The position numbers and the translations under genes are program-made. Of a DNA stretch of 64,000 nucleotides, positions 52,471-64,000 are shown piece by piece (the stretch's first letter is position 1; each line of letters starts with the position of its first letter). Under the pieces are notes generated by a model. The model saw only the letters and a program-made list of their open reading frames with translations. It made no database searches and was not told the origin of the DNA. The DNA is taken from the NCBI GenBank assembly GCA_029718625.1, contig CM056380.1:112660302-112724301 (forward strand), given 5' to 3'. The DNA is from Synaphobranchus kaupii (lineage: Eukaryota > Chordata > Actinopteri > Anguilliformes > Synaphobranchidae).

Positions 52471-53964
52471 CCCTATGTAGACTCATGTGCGTTGTCCTGA
52501 TGAGGTATTGTTTTACTGAATGCTGCACACGGAGGAAACAGTCTTCTTTCAGACAGGCTACAAGCCAAAGCTAAAGGAAAGCGTGGTCACATGCCGGGTT
52601 TCTCCAGGTAACGGACGGCGATGGTGCGTCAATGAGCGAAAGGTAGCGAATGAAAGAGTGACCAAATTAATGAGTGAAGGAACAGGCAGGTGAATGGACA
52701 AGTAGTGAACGAGTAAATTAATTTTTTAAAAAGGACACACCGAAACTGAAGTATCCCTCGGGAGAACGTTTGTCTTTCTGTGTCATGCACAATTGGCAGT
52801 CCCAATGTGAATTGGGGGGGGGGGGGGCCCGTCCCTCCCTCCCTGCCTGGGCAATCCGGGGATCATTCTGTACGGGCCCGCAGCACCCACAGCTACAAGT
52901 GCTACAATCTCCCCTGGTGAGATTAGCATCAGGCTGCTACGCCACTCAGGAGCCTGTCAGTCATTCTGACGACATGTCACGTGCCTTTCAACACGCTTAT
53001 TAACTTTCACAGACAATTAGTCACCGGCGTGCCGCGGACGACAAAGCCGCGAACGCGAGAATACGATAGCCGTTAGCACGTCTCCCGCTTCCACTTACCC
53101 TCTTCTGACACAAAAGTTTCCCTATGTAGTTGTAATAGATATACCCACACGTGCACACACACACACACACAACCCCCATTTCTTCCCCTCAAAACAGTTC
53201 CGCAAAGATAGTTTACTTATGTATTTATTTATTACTTTTTTTTATTATAAAAAAAAAAATAAAAAAAAACCAAGGGGACACTGATCGGGCTATATTGCCA
53301 TTTCAGAGCCTGTACACAAATCTGCCTCTAGTGTACACAATGCAAGATATTTAGCTAGTTTAAGATAGACCCATGAAATAATCTGAATCATTAGGTTACC
53401 ATTTTGTTCGTGTACAGAAATAAATAATGCATATTTTCACACTTTGGTTTACAGCGCTAGTATACGCAAGTCGTTGGTGCTTTTACAGAAAGGTAGAGAA
53501 CTGGGCCCCTGGCTCACTGCAGGGTACTAGCAGCTGTAGCATTAGCATCTGTGCAAAGATACCAGTTTATTCAGTCATGTCACTGAACCCACGAGAATCA
53601 AATGGCACTAAAGTAGAACCATGTTGCTGCGGTTTGGCTGTGCCGAGCGCTACATTATTTATTTATTTTTTTCTTCTTCTTTTTTTTTTTTTTAATCAGA
53701 TACAAGATTGTAATCTTATAACAGCAGAGAACGCACGACTTGCCTGCAAGAAAATTTCAAAACTAATTTTGTTGGGACACGCTAATGTTTTCCACTCGCT
53801 CGCCGATGCGATGACGGTGCCATGTTTTTGGCAGGGTAACCATGGTGATCCCTCTCTCCGGCTGGATTTGTTTTTTTTTGTGCTGACACTCCGATGCGGA
53901 GCGCCGTGACACAATCAGAGCAGCTGGATCACGAGCGCGGGCCCCATTCATTCACTTTTTAATC

Positions 53965-53965
<1 letters not shown>
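52471..53965. other. Non-coding, low-complexity tracts
   Basis: G run near 52806-52817, short CA tract near 53154-53170, A/T-rich 53220-53270 and T runs near 53680. Frames without domains. No transposon termini recognised. Confidence 0.4.
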
Positions 53966-53997
<32 letters not shown>

Positions 53998-54149
53998 ATG
54001 AGTGAACAGAAACACACAAACATACACACGAGTACACAGAAATACACACACACATGCACACCAACACACACATACAAAAACACACACACACACACACACA
54101 CACGTATGAGTGCACACAAACATGCACAGAAATACACACACACACACAT
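53966..54149. repeat. Compound CA-rich microsatellite
   Basis: Two pure CA tracts (about 53966-53995 and 54078-54103), each followed by CACGTATGAGTG and degenerate AAACACACA/CATACACAC words, so an internal segment of about 110 bp looks duplicated. Frames on both strands are artefacts. Confidence 0.95.
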
Positions 54150-54834
54150 AAAAGTTGCAGTTATGTTATTTATTATTGTGACTACAATTATATGTTATGA
54201 CGTTATTAAAATGCTAAAAGTTGAATGGAAACCTTTATATTTCCACCTCACCATATTTCAGAGTATATGAGCTTCGAGTTGAGCTCCTAATCTTGCACAA
54301 GCTTGCAGCAATGATTTATTAAATTTTCCCAAGATTAATTAATCATAGCTGGCTTTAACAAAAGATCAACATACTTCAGTTGACATCAACAATAACGTTG
54401 AGGTTAGGGGTTAACTCAAGGTAGTTACATTACGGCTGGGGGAAATTAATTTTTAAGAAAAAAAAAAAAAACAATAACCAAGATTTTATACGCTACCAAA
54501 ATTCTACTGAAGCTGCAGAACGATGACATTGTTGAAAGGAGCAGCAAGCCAGTCAGCCATCCACAGGAAGCCATTGGCCCCACAAGGTAGAGTTATAAAC
54601 TCAGAGCGCCGTTTCCTTGGGCTTCAGCAATGTAGCACCGTACACGTTTAAGTTAAACGGCGGAGCAGCGTAAACGATTAAAACTTGCACCCATGGCAAC
54701 CAGTAGTTTGAAGCCACTGGAAAAAAGCTACATACTCAACCATCACTGTGTACCAAAGCCCTTCAAATACAGGTGTGCAAACATTTATTAAAAAAATTAA
54801 ATTAAATAAATTCAACAAAATTTATTGAATATGA
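54150..54834. other. Non-coding, no feature recognised
   Basis: AT-rich single-copy sequence with an A run near 54458-54471. Confidence 0.4.
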
Positions 54835-54965
54835 ATCCATCCATCCATCCATTATCTAACCCGCTTATTCCTTGTCAGGGTCAGAGGTTGGAGCCTATCC
54901 CAGCATGCAATGGGGCGAGATGCAGGAATAGACCCTGGACAGGTTGCTAATCCATCGCAGGGTAT
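54835..54965 (-). mobile_element. Non-LTR retrotransposon 3' tail (RTE-like), antisense
   Basis: CCATCCATCCATCCATTATC is the complement of a GGAT-type tail. The next words CCCGCTTAT, GGAGCCTATCCCAGCATGC and CCTGGACAGGTTGC, then CCATCGCAGGG, match a ubiquitous fish repeat known as the 3' end of an RTE/Expander-like LINE. The family name is from memory; the (CCAT)n tail is direct. Confidence 0.6.
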
Positions 54966-56754
54966 GAACATGAATCTTAAATGATAAATATATAAATCAA
55001 ATGCAGCACGTTGAGTATTTGTTAAGACTGGTGAATGTTCAGCTCTTTTCTCTGAGACCAGGGCGGGCCCTTGCGCTGGCACAGTTTACCTCAGACGGTG
55101 ACAGACGGGATCACAAACCCAGTTAAACCGGGATGAGTAAGCGCCGTGGCACCAGGATTATTTAGTCTATCAGTGTGGCAGGGGAACAACAAGAACAGTC
55201 GAAGGAGACTTTTCAATATATGATAATAAGGTGAGCATGAACAGTACAGATGTAGGATTGTATGACTTGTGTACACAGAAACACTGGGCCTGATGGAGCT
55301 TTCGCTTCAGTTTTACAAAGCGGGAAAACACCGAATGCTCTTTAACGGGTATCCCCGTGTTTTTTATTTCCAGCTTGACGGATCAGAACGGCGATGCCAG
55401 TTCCGGTGCCCGCAGTCAGTTTATACTTAATGCTCATGTTCTTGTGAACTGTTGTGTATTGCCGGTATGTTTGTTTTATATGCAGGCATTCTTGACTTTG
55501 CTTTTTCTTTTCATTGGCTGTAAAAGAGAATCTCAAAATGAAAAGCCCAACTGAATATATTTTTTAATTGTTACACAAATAAATTTCTTTATATACTTTA
55601 CAGTATGTTTATAATAATATACTTATTTTCATTTATCATATTGTCCATGTAAAGCACTAATATTTTTTACTGGAAAATAAAATGTATAATTTTCTTCCAC
55701 ACATGTCCAGCGTTCATTCAGAGTTCGAGTCTATCGTGATAAAAGCTATTCTATGGGGGTAAAATACACACATCTTACTGAGAATCCCAGTGTCTTTGCA
55801 CACTTTGACACCCTTTATTTCCTTGTCATTTCCTTTTCCCGCTGAGACAGATGCCTGGCACCGACTCACACAAATAACTGTCCAATCAGAAGGCAGGATT
55901 CTACCTGGGCCTGACGGAGGTGGCATGATTCCAGTCAGTGACACCTCGTTGGTTAATTAACAGATCCTGTCCCGTGTTGATGGATGAAACTTGAAAGATA
56001 CTGTCTGGAACGGGACGGATTAGAAAAGACAGGCAAATGAGCTGTAAACCACAAAGTAATACAATAATGCGCTCGAGATACCGTTTGACACTTGACGGCT
56101 GTACTTCTGACACTTTGATGGTCGCATTTCATTTCTCAAAGTGCACAGGGCTCCTCGCCGTGGTGTCTTTGTTCCCGTGCCAACAGGTAGTCAACATCTC
56201 ATTTTGACAGTCGCAGACGTTTAAAGTGCCCTCTTTATAATTCGGGAAAGCGTTCTAGTTTTGTTATGAAAATTAAAACTACCCGTCCTTGCGGATGTCA
56301 GCAGTGTTGATTTGGGCAGGGTTCGCACAATCAAATGGCTTAATGTGCTGCTGCACTTTACAGTTCTATTTTCCCAAAAGGAATAAAGTATTTGTAATTG
56401 GTTCTTCAAATTTGAGACGTGTCCATTTATTAATAAACGGCTTTGTACAATTAAAAAAATAAATAGATGCCAACTATTTTGCAGCAGTCCACCCACATCA
56501 TAATAACTGATAAATTGATATATTAATATATCAATTATATTAATATAATATTGGAAAAAAGAAAGTCGCACACTCTCAATGTGATTCACGATATGAATAA
56601 ATTATGATTATGATTCACAACGTGAATACATTACGGGACCATAAAGAGTGTGCGTACAAATTTCTTTTTTCGAATAGATGAGTTTTCTCCAGCTAGTCGG
56701 CACATGGTTTAAGTTTTTGGGTGTGCGTCTTACATTTTATAAAACTTAAGATAA
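54966..56754. other. Non-coding, no feature recognised
   Basis: AT-rich single-copy DNA. A frame at 55357-55554 begins after a TTTATTTCCAG that could act as a splice acceptor but has no recognisable content. 55700-56130 has mixed composition. Confidence 0.35.
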
Positions 56755-57000
56755 CGACAGCCTCATAACAAAAGTGCCTAAGTCATTTTTTGTAGTTTTG
56801 AGAAAAAGGCAAAAAACTGCTGCAATTCTACGTCAATGAGGATTTAGGCAGAATAGCATAAAGTGGTTCAGGAAGTGCACAGCGACCTGCAGTGACTTGA
56901 GCATTTTTACACTGTTGACGAATGATAAATCAAGTGATTTAGGCAGAAAATCTCAAAATGTCCAAAAAATTACTTAGGCACTTTTGTTATGAGGCTGTCG
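56755..57000. mobile_element. MITE, 246 bp, perfect TIRs
   Basis: The left end CGACAGCCTCATAACAAAAG, continuing TGCCTAAGT, is repeated inverted at the right end (ACTTAGGCA then CTTTTGTTATGAGGCTGTCG) without mismatch over 29 bp. ATAA flanks both ends and may be the target duplication. No coding capacity. Confidence 0.9.
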
Positions 57001-57971
57001 ATAATATAACATGACTTCTTGGCTGCTGGGTGGTACATCCTGTTATGGCTTTGTGTGCATGGGCGCCACAGTCTGATATAGAATCCGGACCATGTCATAT
57101 GGAATCCGACCGCTGTCATTGGCCGGCAGACCCACAAGGCTAAACGTGATTGGCTCTAGCATCACAGTGTCTCAAACAGGGCACCGGGACGTTTGTCTTT
57201 TGAGTGACACATGAAGAGTCCTCCTCTGACTCACATCTGAGCGAGCCTGACCTGCGCACCGTGGCAGGATAAGTACCGGCTGACATCACGCACTGTTAAA
57301 GAGGGCACATGCTCGCCTGTGCTCTCCTGAATCGATAGCACCAATGTGCTCTGATAAAAACACAACTGGCTGTTCCAAATTGGGAAACAGGAAAGGGGGG
57401 TTTAAAAAAAAAAAATAAATAAATCAGCCTGTACGGATACACACCGTGGCTTTCCAAGAATCTGCCTTTTTCACTTGATGCAAGGCACATCTCAGTATCC
57501 ACACCACTTCAATTAAGCTACAGTAATAAAATAAATTGGCTAACAGTCTTCTTGTCAGCACAGATGTTTGGGTACATTTGTGAAACCCAATCAAAAAAAA
57601 AAAAAAAAAAAAAAGTGCAATTAACCAATGGCACATCATCTTCTCGGTGAAATCTATCAGTGTACGTCAATTTCTTTTTTTGGGTTTAACACATTATTTT
57701 TTTACGTATACTTTTAACACAAACACCTTGAAGAGCCGCGGTATGGCAGCTTGCACCTCCGATCCCCCCTTTCTCCACCCGTTTACACCCCGCGTTCGGC
57801 CTTTTTGTGAAAAGTTACACTTTATGCTTTGCTTAATGTCACATTTACACATGAATGATAAATGGGGAAAATAAACCATCTGGGATATATGTTTTTTTTA
57901 TTATTATTTGCCTGTTAATAATGCTTACCACTGCAGCTTTCTAGTTAAGTTTCTTTTTTTCCCCACCCAAG
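57001..57971. other. Non-coding, no feature recognised
   Basis: Single-copy DNA with A runs near 57407 and 57594-57614. Short frames without domains. Confidence 0.4.
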
Positions 57972-58157
57972 CTGTTGCAGAAAACAGCGCAGATTCTTGT
58001 CACTCCACCGAAAGGCATTTCTCAACCAACGTTAACGTCTGCGCCTAAAGGTGGTGACATCCCGTCATCTATAGCCAGTCAAGAAAGTCACAGGAATTGT
58101 GACATCTCGCTCGGCGTGAGAAGAACGCCGTTTACCGCGTCCTTGTTTGGGAGTTGA
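57972..58157 (+). CDS. Possible 3' exon, unrecognised (very tentative)
   Basis: A pyrimidine-rich tract (TTTCTTTTTTTCCCCACCCAAG) — here abbreviated as T-rich then CCCCACCCAAG — ends in AG at 57970-57971 and is followed by an open frame of 61 codons to a TGA at 58155. The peptide includes ILVTPPKGISQPT and RRTPFTASLFGS. It is Ser/Thr/Pro-rich and low in repeats, unlike the array-derived frames. No family is recognised, there is no upstream exon in view, and chance is the likelier explanation. Confidence 0.12.
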   Translation: MLQKTAQILVTPPKGISQPTLTSAPKGGDIPSSIASQESHRNCDISLGVRRTPFTASLFGS

Positions 58158-58323
58158 GGAAGGAGGGCGAGAAGACGTATGGAGGCTCTATCAGCGGTCT
58201 CCTCCTCCAGATTTGGACATTTCTGAAGTCATCTCCCCTGGGTACACTGTGTAGTCAAAGCAGTGCATTTATTCTACGAAAAAGTACGACAAGTGTTCAC
58301 TTCTATCTCAAAAATGAAGACGT

Positions 58324-58700
58324 GTGGCACCGCGGTGGTGCAGCGGGCTAAAGACTTTGTCTGTGCGGTTGCGCCCCGAGGATCGGGGGTTCGATCCCCG
58401 GTCCTGCCAGATCCGAGCATGGCCGGCGCCCAGTGGGAGCGGCAATTGGCGGCTGAACCCGGGTGGGGGGAGGGGGGAGGGGAGAATCGCTGCGCACAGA
58501 ACGGCCCTGGGCGGGTTGGAATCACGGTCAGGAGCACGAGGAGTCGCGCCCTGTAGAGGACGTGGCGCCCACCATCCTACTACCGGCTGACGGGGTTGTA
58601 TAGTGGTGACTCTCTAGCGGTTGCTACACGGGTGTTCAATTGGCTGCCAAATTGGGAGAAAAATAAATAAATCAGAAACATTTATTTATTTATTTATTTT
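58324..58700 (+). mobile_element. tRNA-derived SINE, second family
   Basis: The A box TGGTGCAGCGG (58336-58346) and B box GGTTCGATCCC (58388-58398) are intact and 52 bp apart start to start. The tRNA-like head is followed by a GC-rich body of about 190 bp. The 3' module TTCAATTGGCTGCCAAATTG then GGAGAAAAATAAATAAAT is found in many fish SINEs. An imperfect (TTTA)n stretch to about 58700 closes the element. Overlapping frames on both strands are artefacts. It differs in head and tail from the SINE at 9844-10088, so it depends on a different LINE partner. Confidence 0.85.
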
Positions 58701-59104
58701 AAAGTAAGACATACTTTTACATGTAATCCGATTTTCAACATCTTTCTATCAAACAAAGGCAAAATTAAATAGTAGCCAGGTACTTTATCAGTTTAATAAG
58801 CCAATTCATGAAAATCTGTTCCATGTAACGGAAGCTTTATCGCTAATACAAGAGCCGCAGATACTAAAATAATCAAGGCCAGCAGGAACGAGTGGTCCAC
58901 CCACACAAGAAGCAGTAGCACTCTTAAACGGTTTACTCGTGCTGTTATGTCAGCCATTTTACACTGAGTGAAATCTGTCCCGATTCATCGTTTAAGGCAA
59001 TGCGTGTGGAACTCAAGCCGCACGCCTGGTTCCTAAAGTAGAGCTCCTCTCTGCACCTAATAGCCAACTGAGCTGCTGCTCGGTTGTCCACAGTTTTTAT
59101 TTAT
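58701..59104. other. Non-coding, no feature recognised
   Basis: Single-copy sequence between the SINE and the retrotransposon remnant. Confidence 0.4.
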
Positions 59105-59240
59105 TTTACCAGGTAAATCTCATTGAGATCCAGGATCTTTTTTTCAAGAGCGACCTGGGTAACAGACACATACAAACACATTGGACAAACAAGTACAGTT
59201 CAAAATAAAAATTCAGTCAAAACATTAACAAGCATGTAAA
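59105..59240 (-). mobile_element. 3' untranslated part of non-LTR retrotransposon
   Basis: TTATTTTACCAGGTAAATCT, followed by CATTGAGATCC and GAGCGACCTGGG, is the antisense of a 3' module common after fish L2-type reverse transcriptases. It lies directly downstream of the coding remnant on the minus strand, in the expected order. Confidence 0.6.
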
Positions 59241-59552
59241 TCAAAAGCAACAAGCACAGGCAACATCCACAATATCAGCGATCAAAATTTTAAAATCCTC
59301 TAACGGAATGAAGTGTTCTAATCTCAAGGTCTTCTGTAGTTAATTCCATATGTACGGGGCATAATATTTAAAACCAGTTTTGCCGAGCTCAGTTTTAACA
59401 TGTGGTGTATCTAAAGCTAAGTAATCCTGTGACTCAGTACCATATGTACTGTATTTAAAGGCAATCAAAGAGCAGAGATAATAGGGAAGTTTGAAGATAA
59501 CTAAGAGTGGACCCAGGAAGGCCAAGAGGAAACACTCCTGTTTTGTTCTCAT
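59241..59552 (-). pseudogene. L2/CR1-like reverse transcriptase C-terminus, broken
   Basis: On the minus strand the frame reads ...SQDYLALDTPHVKTELGKTG, FKYYAPYIWN, then a TAA stop at 59340-59342, then continues in the same frame LQKTLRLEHFIPLEDFKIL to a natural end ...ACACCF and TGA at 59241. The pattern (LPxYL, then a T-E-L-G-K-x-x-F block, then a W-N-x-L-Q block, then a F-K motif) is the C-terminal tail typical of fish L2/CR1-clade LINE polymerases. One nonsense codon splits it, and the catalytic part is absent, so it is a 5'-truncated dead copy, as is usual for LINEs. No frame upstream of 59552 continues it. Confidence 0.7.
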
Positions 59553-61470
<1,918 letters not shown>

Positions 61471-61474
61471 AGTT

Positions 61475-62049
61475 CACGTTTACGCTCAGCCCGGAGCCAC
61501 AGAGAACTACGTTTACGCTCAGCCCGCCGGAGCCACAGAGAACTACGTTTACGCTCAGCCCGCCGGAGCCACAGAGAACTACGCTTACGCTCAGCCCGCC
61601 GGAGCCACAGAGAACTACGTTTACGCTCGGCCCGCCGGAGCCACAGAGAACTACGTTTACGCTCAGCCCGCCGGAGCCACAGAGAACTACGTTTACGCTC
61701 AGCCCGCCGGAGCCACAGAGAACCACGTTTACGCTCAGCCCGCCGGAGCCACAGAGAACTACGTTTACGCTCAGCCCGCCGGAGCCACAGAGAACTACGT
61801 TTACGCTCAGCCCGCCGGAGCCACAGAGAACTACGTTTACGCTCAGCCCGCCGGAGCCACAGAGAACTACGTTTACGCTCAGCCCGCCGGAGCCACAGAG
61901 AACTACGTTTACGCTCAGCCCGCCGGAGCCACAGAGAACTACGTTTACGCTCAGCCCGCCGGAGCCACAGAGAACTACGTTTACGCTCAGCCCGCCGGAG
62001 CCACAGAGAACTACGTTTACGCTCAGCCCGCCGGAGCCACAGAGAACTA
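61475..62049. repeat. 36-bp minisatellite, 16 units
   Basis: Unit CGTTTACGCTCAGCCCGCCG then GAGCCACAGAGAACTA. The first copy lacks three bases (33 bp). The rest are near-identical, with single substitutions (CGCTTACG near 61581, CTCGGCC near 61627, GAACCACG near 61722). Because 36 is a multiple of three and the unit has no stop in several frames, frames of 214-264 codons are open on both strands. They encode simple 12-residue repeats and are rejected as genes. Confidence 0.97.
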
Positions 62050-62911
62050 AGCAATTATTAATGTGACAGACTCCGGCGCAAAGCAAATCAATTAAACAGA
62101 AGCGCGTTCGCAGTCTGAGCGGAGATAACCGCCACGCTCGACGGTTTCCTCCCGACGAGAGAGAGAGAGAGAGAGGGGGGGGGGGGGGCGCATTCAAGCT
62201 TCTTCCAAGACCTGACAGGTCAAGAAAGAGGCGAAGGAACAACGGCAGCTTATAAGCGTCATCTCTCCTTTCTGCTTGTCAGATCAAGTTCGCCGAGCCT
62301 CGCCGGGCGAAATAGCATCCCCACACCAGCTGCCACGAGGTGATTTCTCATGTCTTGTCAAAGGAATCTTTTATTCTGGTCGCGCTGCATTAACATGTCA
62401 CAGTTATTGATCAGGCTCTTTGTCTGCACACAGCAGGCCACTGTGATCTTGTGCTCAAGGGTCTATGATGTCTTGATGGCACGCCAGAGAGAAAGGGGTA
62501 AAAAAAATTAAAAAAAATAAAAAGAACACACACTGCCGGCAGAGCAGATATTAAATCACTTAAATACACACAGAGTCTGGGTATGACAGGGACAATTAAA
62601 AAAAACAAAACATGCAAATGTTATTAAAATATATATATTTCTCTCTTTTTTTTTATGGCACTCTACAAGGGGTCGTTGTCTTTGTCCAAATCAAAGTCGG
62701 CCATTTTATAAATGTTGGGGTTTTGCAAAAAAGACTACACTAATGAATCATGAGGCTAAAGTGGTTTTAATGTAATTTAGCATTTGACTTGAGGGGGCAA
62801 TACGAGCACTGGTGGCAGACCCATATGCAAACTGTCCGTTCAACATTACATTCTGTTTCCATCACATTCCATTCTTCATTAGAACACTCATTAGCACCAT
62901 TCAAAGACCAT
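62050..62911. other. Non-coding with purine tract
   Basis: A (GA)n run followed by about 14 Gs at 62158-62188. Mixed-composition DNA at 62200-62420 may be regulatory. An A/T-rich stretch lies at 62490-62650. No gene. Confidence 0.4.
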
Positions 62912-63573
62912 GGCTGTGCCCGAATCAGAGCTACTGCGCCCTGTCTCCTGCGAAGAGTGCACTGGCAGAAGTGTGCACTGTTTAGCAGGACGCAAAAAAT
63001 ATCCGCTATACTATTTCCAAACAGTACTGTGGAAGTGTCGTAAGCAGGTCATAAGACCCACCAGTGTTGCCATGTCCGCGGTTTTACAGCTAAATTGGGA
63101 TACTTTCAAAGTGCAGTCACGGGTAAAAATGAAGTTGCAAAGCACGCACCTATTTTAAAAAGTAAAAACATGATGATTTCTATTTAAAATACATTGGTTT
63201 TGGTTAAAAATAGCCTATAAATTGGGCTAGTTTTGAGTCGCCATTTGGCTGGAAAGATCTGGAAACTCTGCGCCCCACTCTTGCGCTGCCATGTCACGTG
63301 TTGTTTTTGTTGTATTTGAAGGAAAACATCAGCGAAAATTATTATTTTTTTTTTTAAAACGAAGCTTCACGTCATATTCATGTGACCAAAATTTGCGTGT
63401 ACTTCTTGAAGTGTGCTCCCGAATGTACTCAGCGAAACCCCGGAAGTGTGTCATCCGGGTGTTTGAAGTATACTGCAATTTGAACAAAAATTTGCGTACT
63501 CTACGACTTTCTCGCCCTATCTACTCACCAAGGCTACTCAACAGTGTGGAAGAGTGCTGATTCGGACACGGCC
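62912..63573. mobile_element. TIR element, family A copy 2, about 662 bp
   Basis: The left end GGCTGTGCCCGAATCAG and the reverse complement of the right end, GGCCGTGTCCGAATCAG, match at 15 of 17 positions. CAT lies on both sides and could be a 3-bp target duplication. The right third matches the element at 28206-28836. Frames of 82-89 codons have no transposase features, so it is non-autonomous. Confidence 0.75.
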
Positions 63574-64000
63574 CATGACAGGTTGGGCAAGCGGAAAAGG
63601 CCTTTTTCTCTTAACACAAGATATAGAGCCACGTGCATGAAAGTGTGTTTCTGATAGGTTTCATCTCATCTTCGCACTAAACCAGTGCAAAACGCGACAA
63701 GGTGCATCCTGTGTTCCACAAATTCAAATCGAATTTGGGCCCTTTCATTAGTTAACCCTTTAATGGTCTACCCAACCGAGTGGTACAACTAGTCAATGGG
63801 TTTTATTTAATGGTGTGGCAGTTAGGTGGTTAACGCAGCAGCAGCATTTAATCAAGCACTTCTGTCCCCCTGCAGAATTAACTCATCACCGTCTGCGACT
63901 TGGGGAGACAGTAAATCTATTGTGTCTGGGAATTTCCACACGAACCCACGGAACTGGGTATCAACAGGACGGGAGGGTTTACATGTCATCAAGGAAGATT
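63574..64000. other. Non-coding, no feature recognised
   Basis: Single-copy sequence to the window end. No domain-bearing frame or repeat was found. Confidence 0.4.

Noticed and set aside
52022..52528. 168-codon minus-strand frame
   Set aside because: Crosses a poly-C/G run giving a Gly stretch, lies in CpG-rich DNA and overlaps other frames; no domain.
58324..58412. Functional tRNA gene
   Set aside because: The promoter boxes are good, but the segment is the head of a SINE with a body and tail, and the overall fold is longer than a tRNA.

Overview
The window looks like nuclear DNA of a ray-finned fish, most likely a teleost. The evidence is two tRNA-derived SINE families of fish type, a fragment of an L2/CR1-like non-LTR retrotransposon, several short terminal-inverted-repeat (TIR) elements of kinds common in teleosts, and very long CA/GT microsatellites. 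No species can be named from this sequence alone.

I find no convincing protein-coding gene, rRNA gene or functional tRNA gene. The longest open frames (1.15-4.0 kb, 5.4-7.7 kb, 61.3-62.2 kb) run through minisatellites whose unit lacks stop codons, and they carry no recognisable domain. The window is best read as a roughly 64-kb gene-poor stretch or the inside of very long introns. It holds (a) tandem arrays, (b) dispersed transposon remnants, (c) CpG-rich islands, and (d) homeodomain-type AT-rich and mixed-composition segments that look like conserved non-coding regulatory DNA. Class (d) is a guess until aligned to other genomes.

Layout: 1.3-3.9 kb is a 37/39-bp minisatellite with a 308-bp higher-order period, followed by a small TIR element. 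4.6-5.4 kb is candidate regulatory DNA. 5.46-7.52 kb is a 27-bp G-rich minisatellite with a G-quadruplex motif in nearly every unit. 7.5-10.1 kb is AT-rich with a retroposon tail and a SINE. 10.4-11.2 kb is a CpG island followed by a 4 x 76-bp array with AP-1 motifs. 11.2-26 kb is mostly single-copy, with a TIR element caught between two 137-bp direct repeats (15.7-16.5 kb) and a 138-bp CA tract. 26.1-30.1 kb packs four minisatellites, a CpG island and a TIR element. 30-37.6 kb has CpG islands, a 33-bp array of GC boxes and three foldback elements. 38-54 kb is mostly single-copy with GT/CA tracts and one foldback element. 54-64 kb contains retrotransposon tails, a MITE, a second SINE, a CA tract, a 36-bp minisatellite and a second copy of the 28.2-kb TIR family.

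There are no genes here to assign to a pathway. If the non-coding blocks have a function, it is most likely regulation of a flanking gene. The NF-Y-type (26.2 kb), Sp1-type (35.8 kb) and AP-1-type (10.9 kb) arrays beside CpG-rich DNA are the most testable places.
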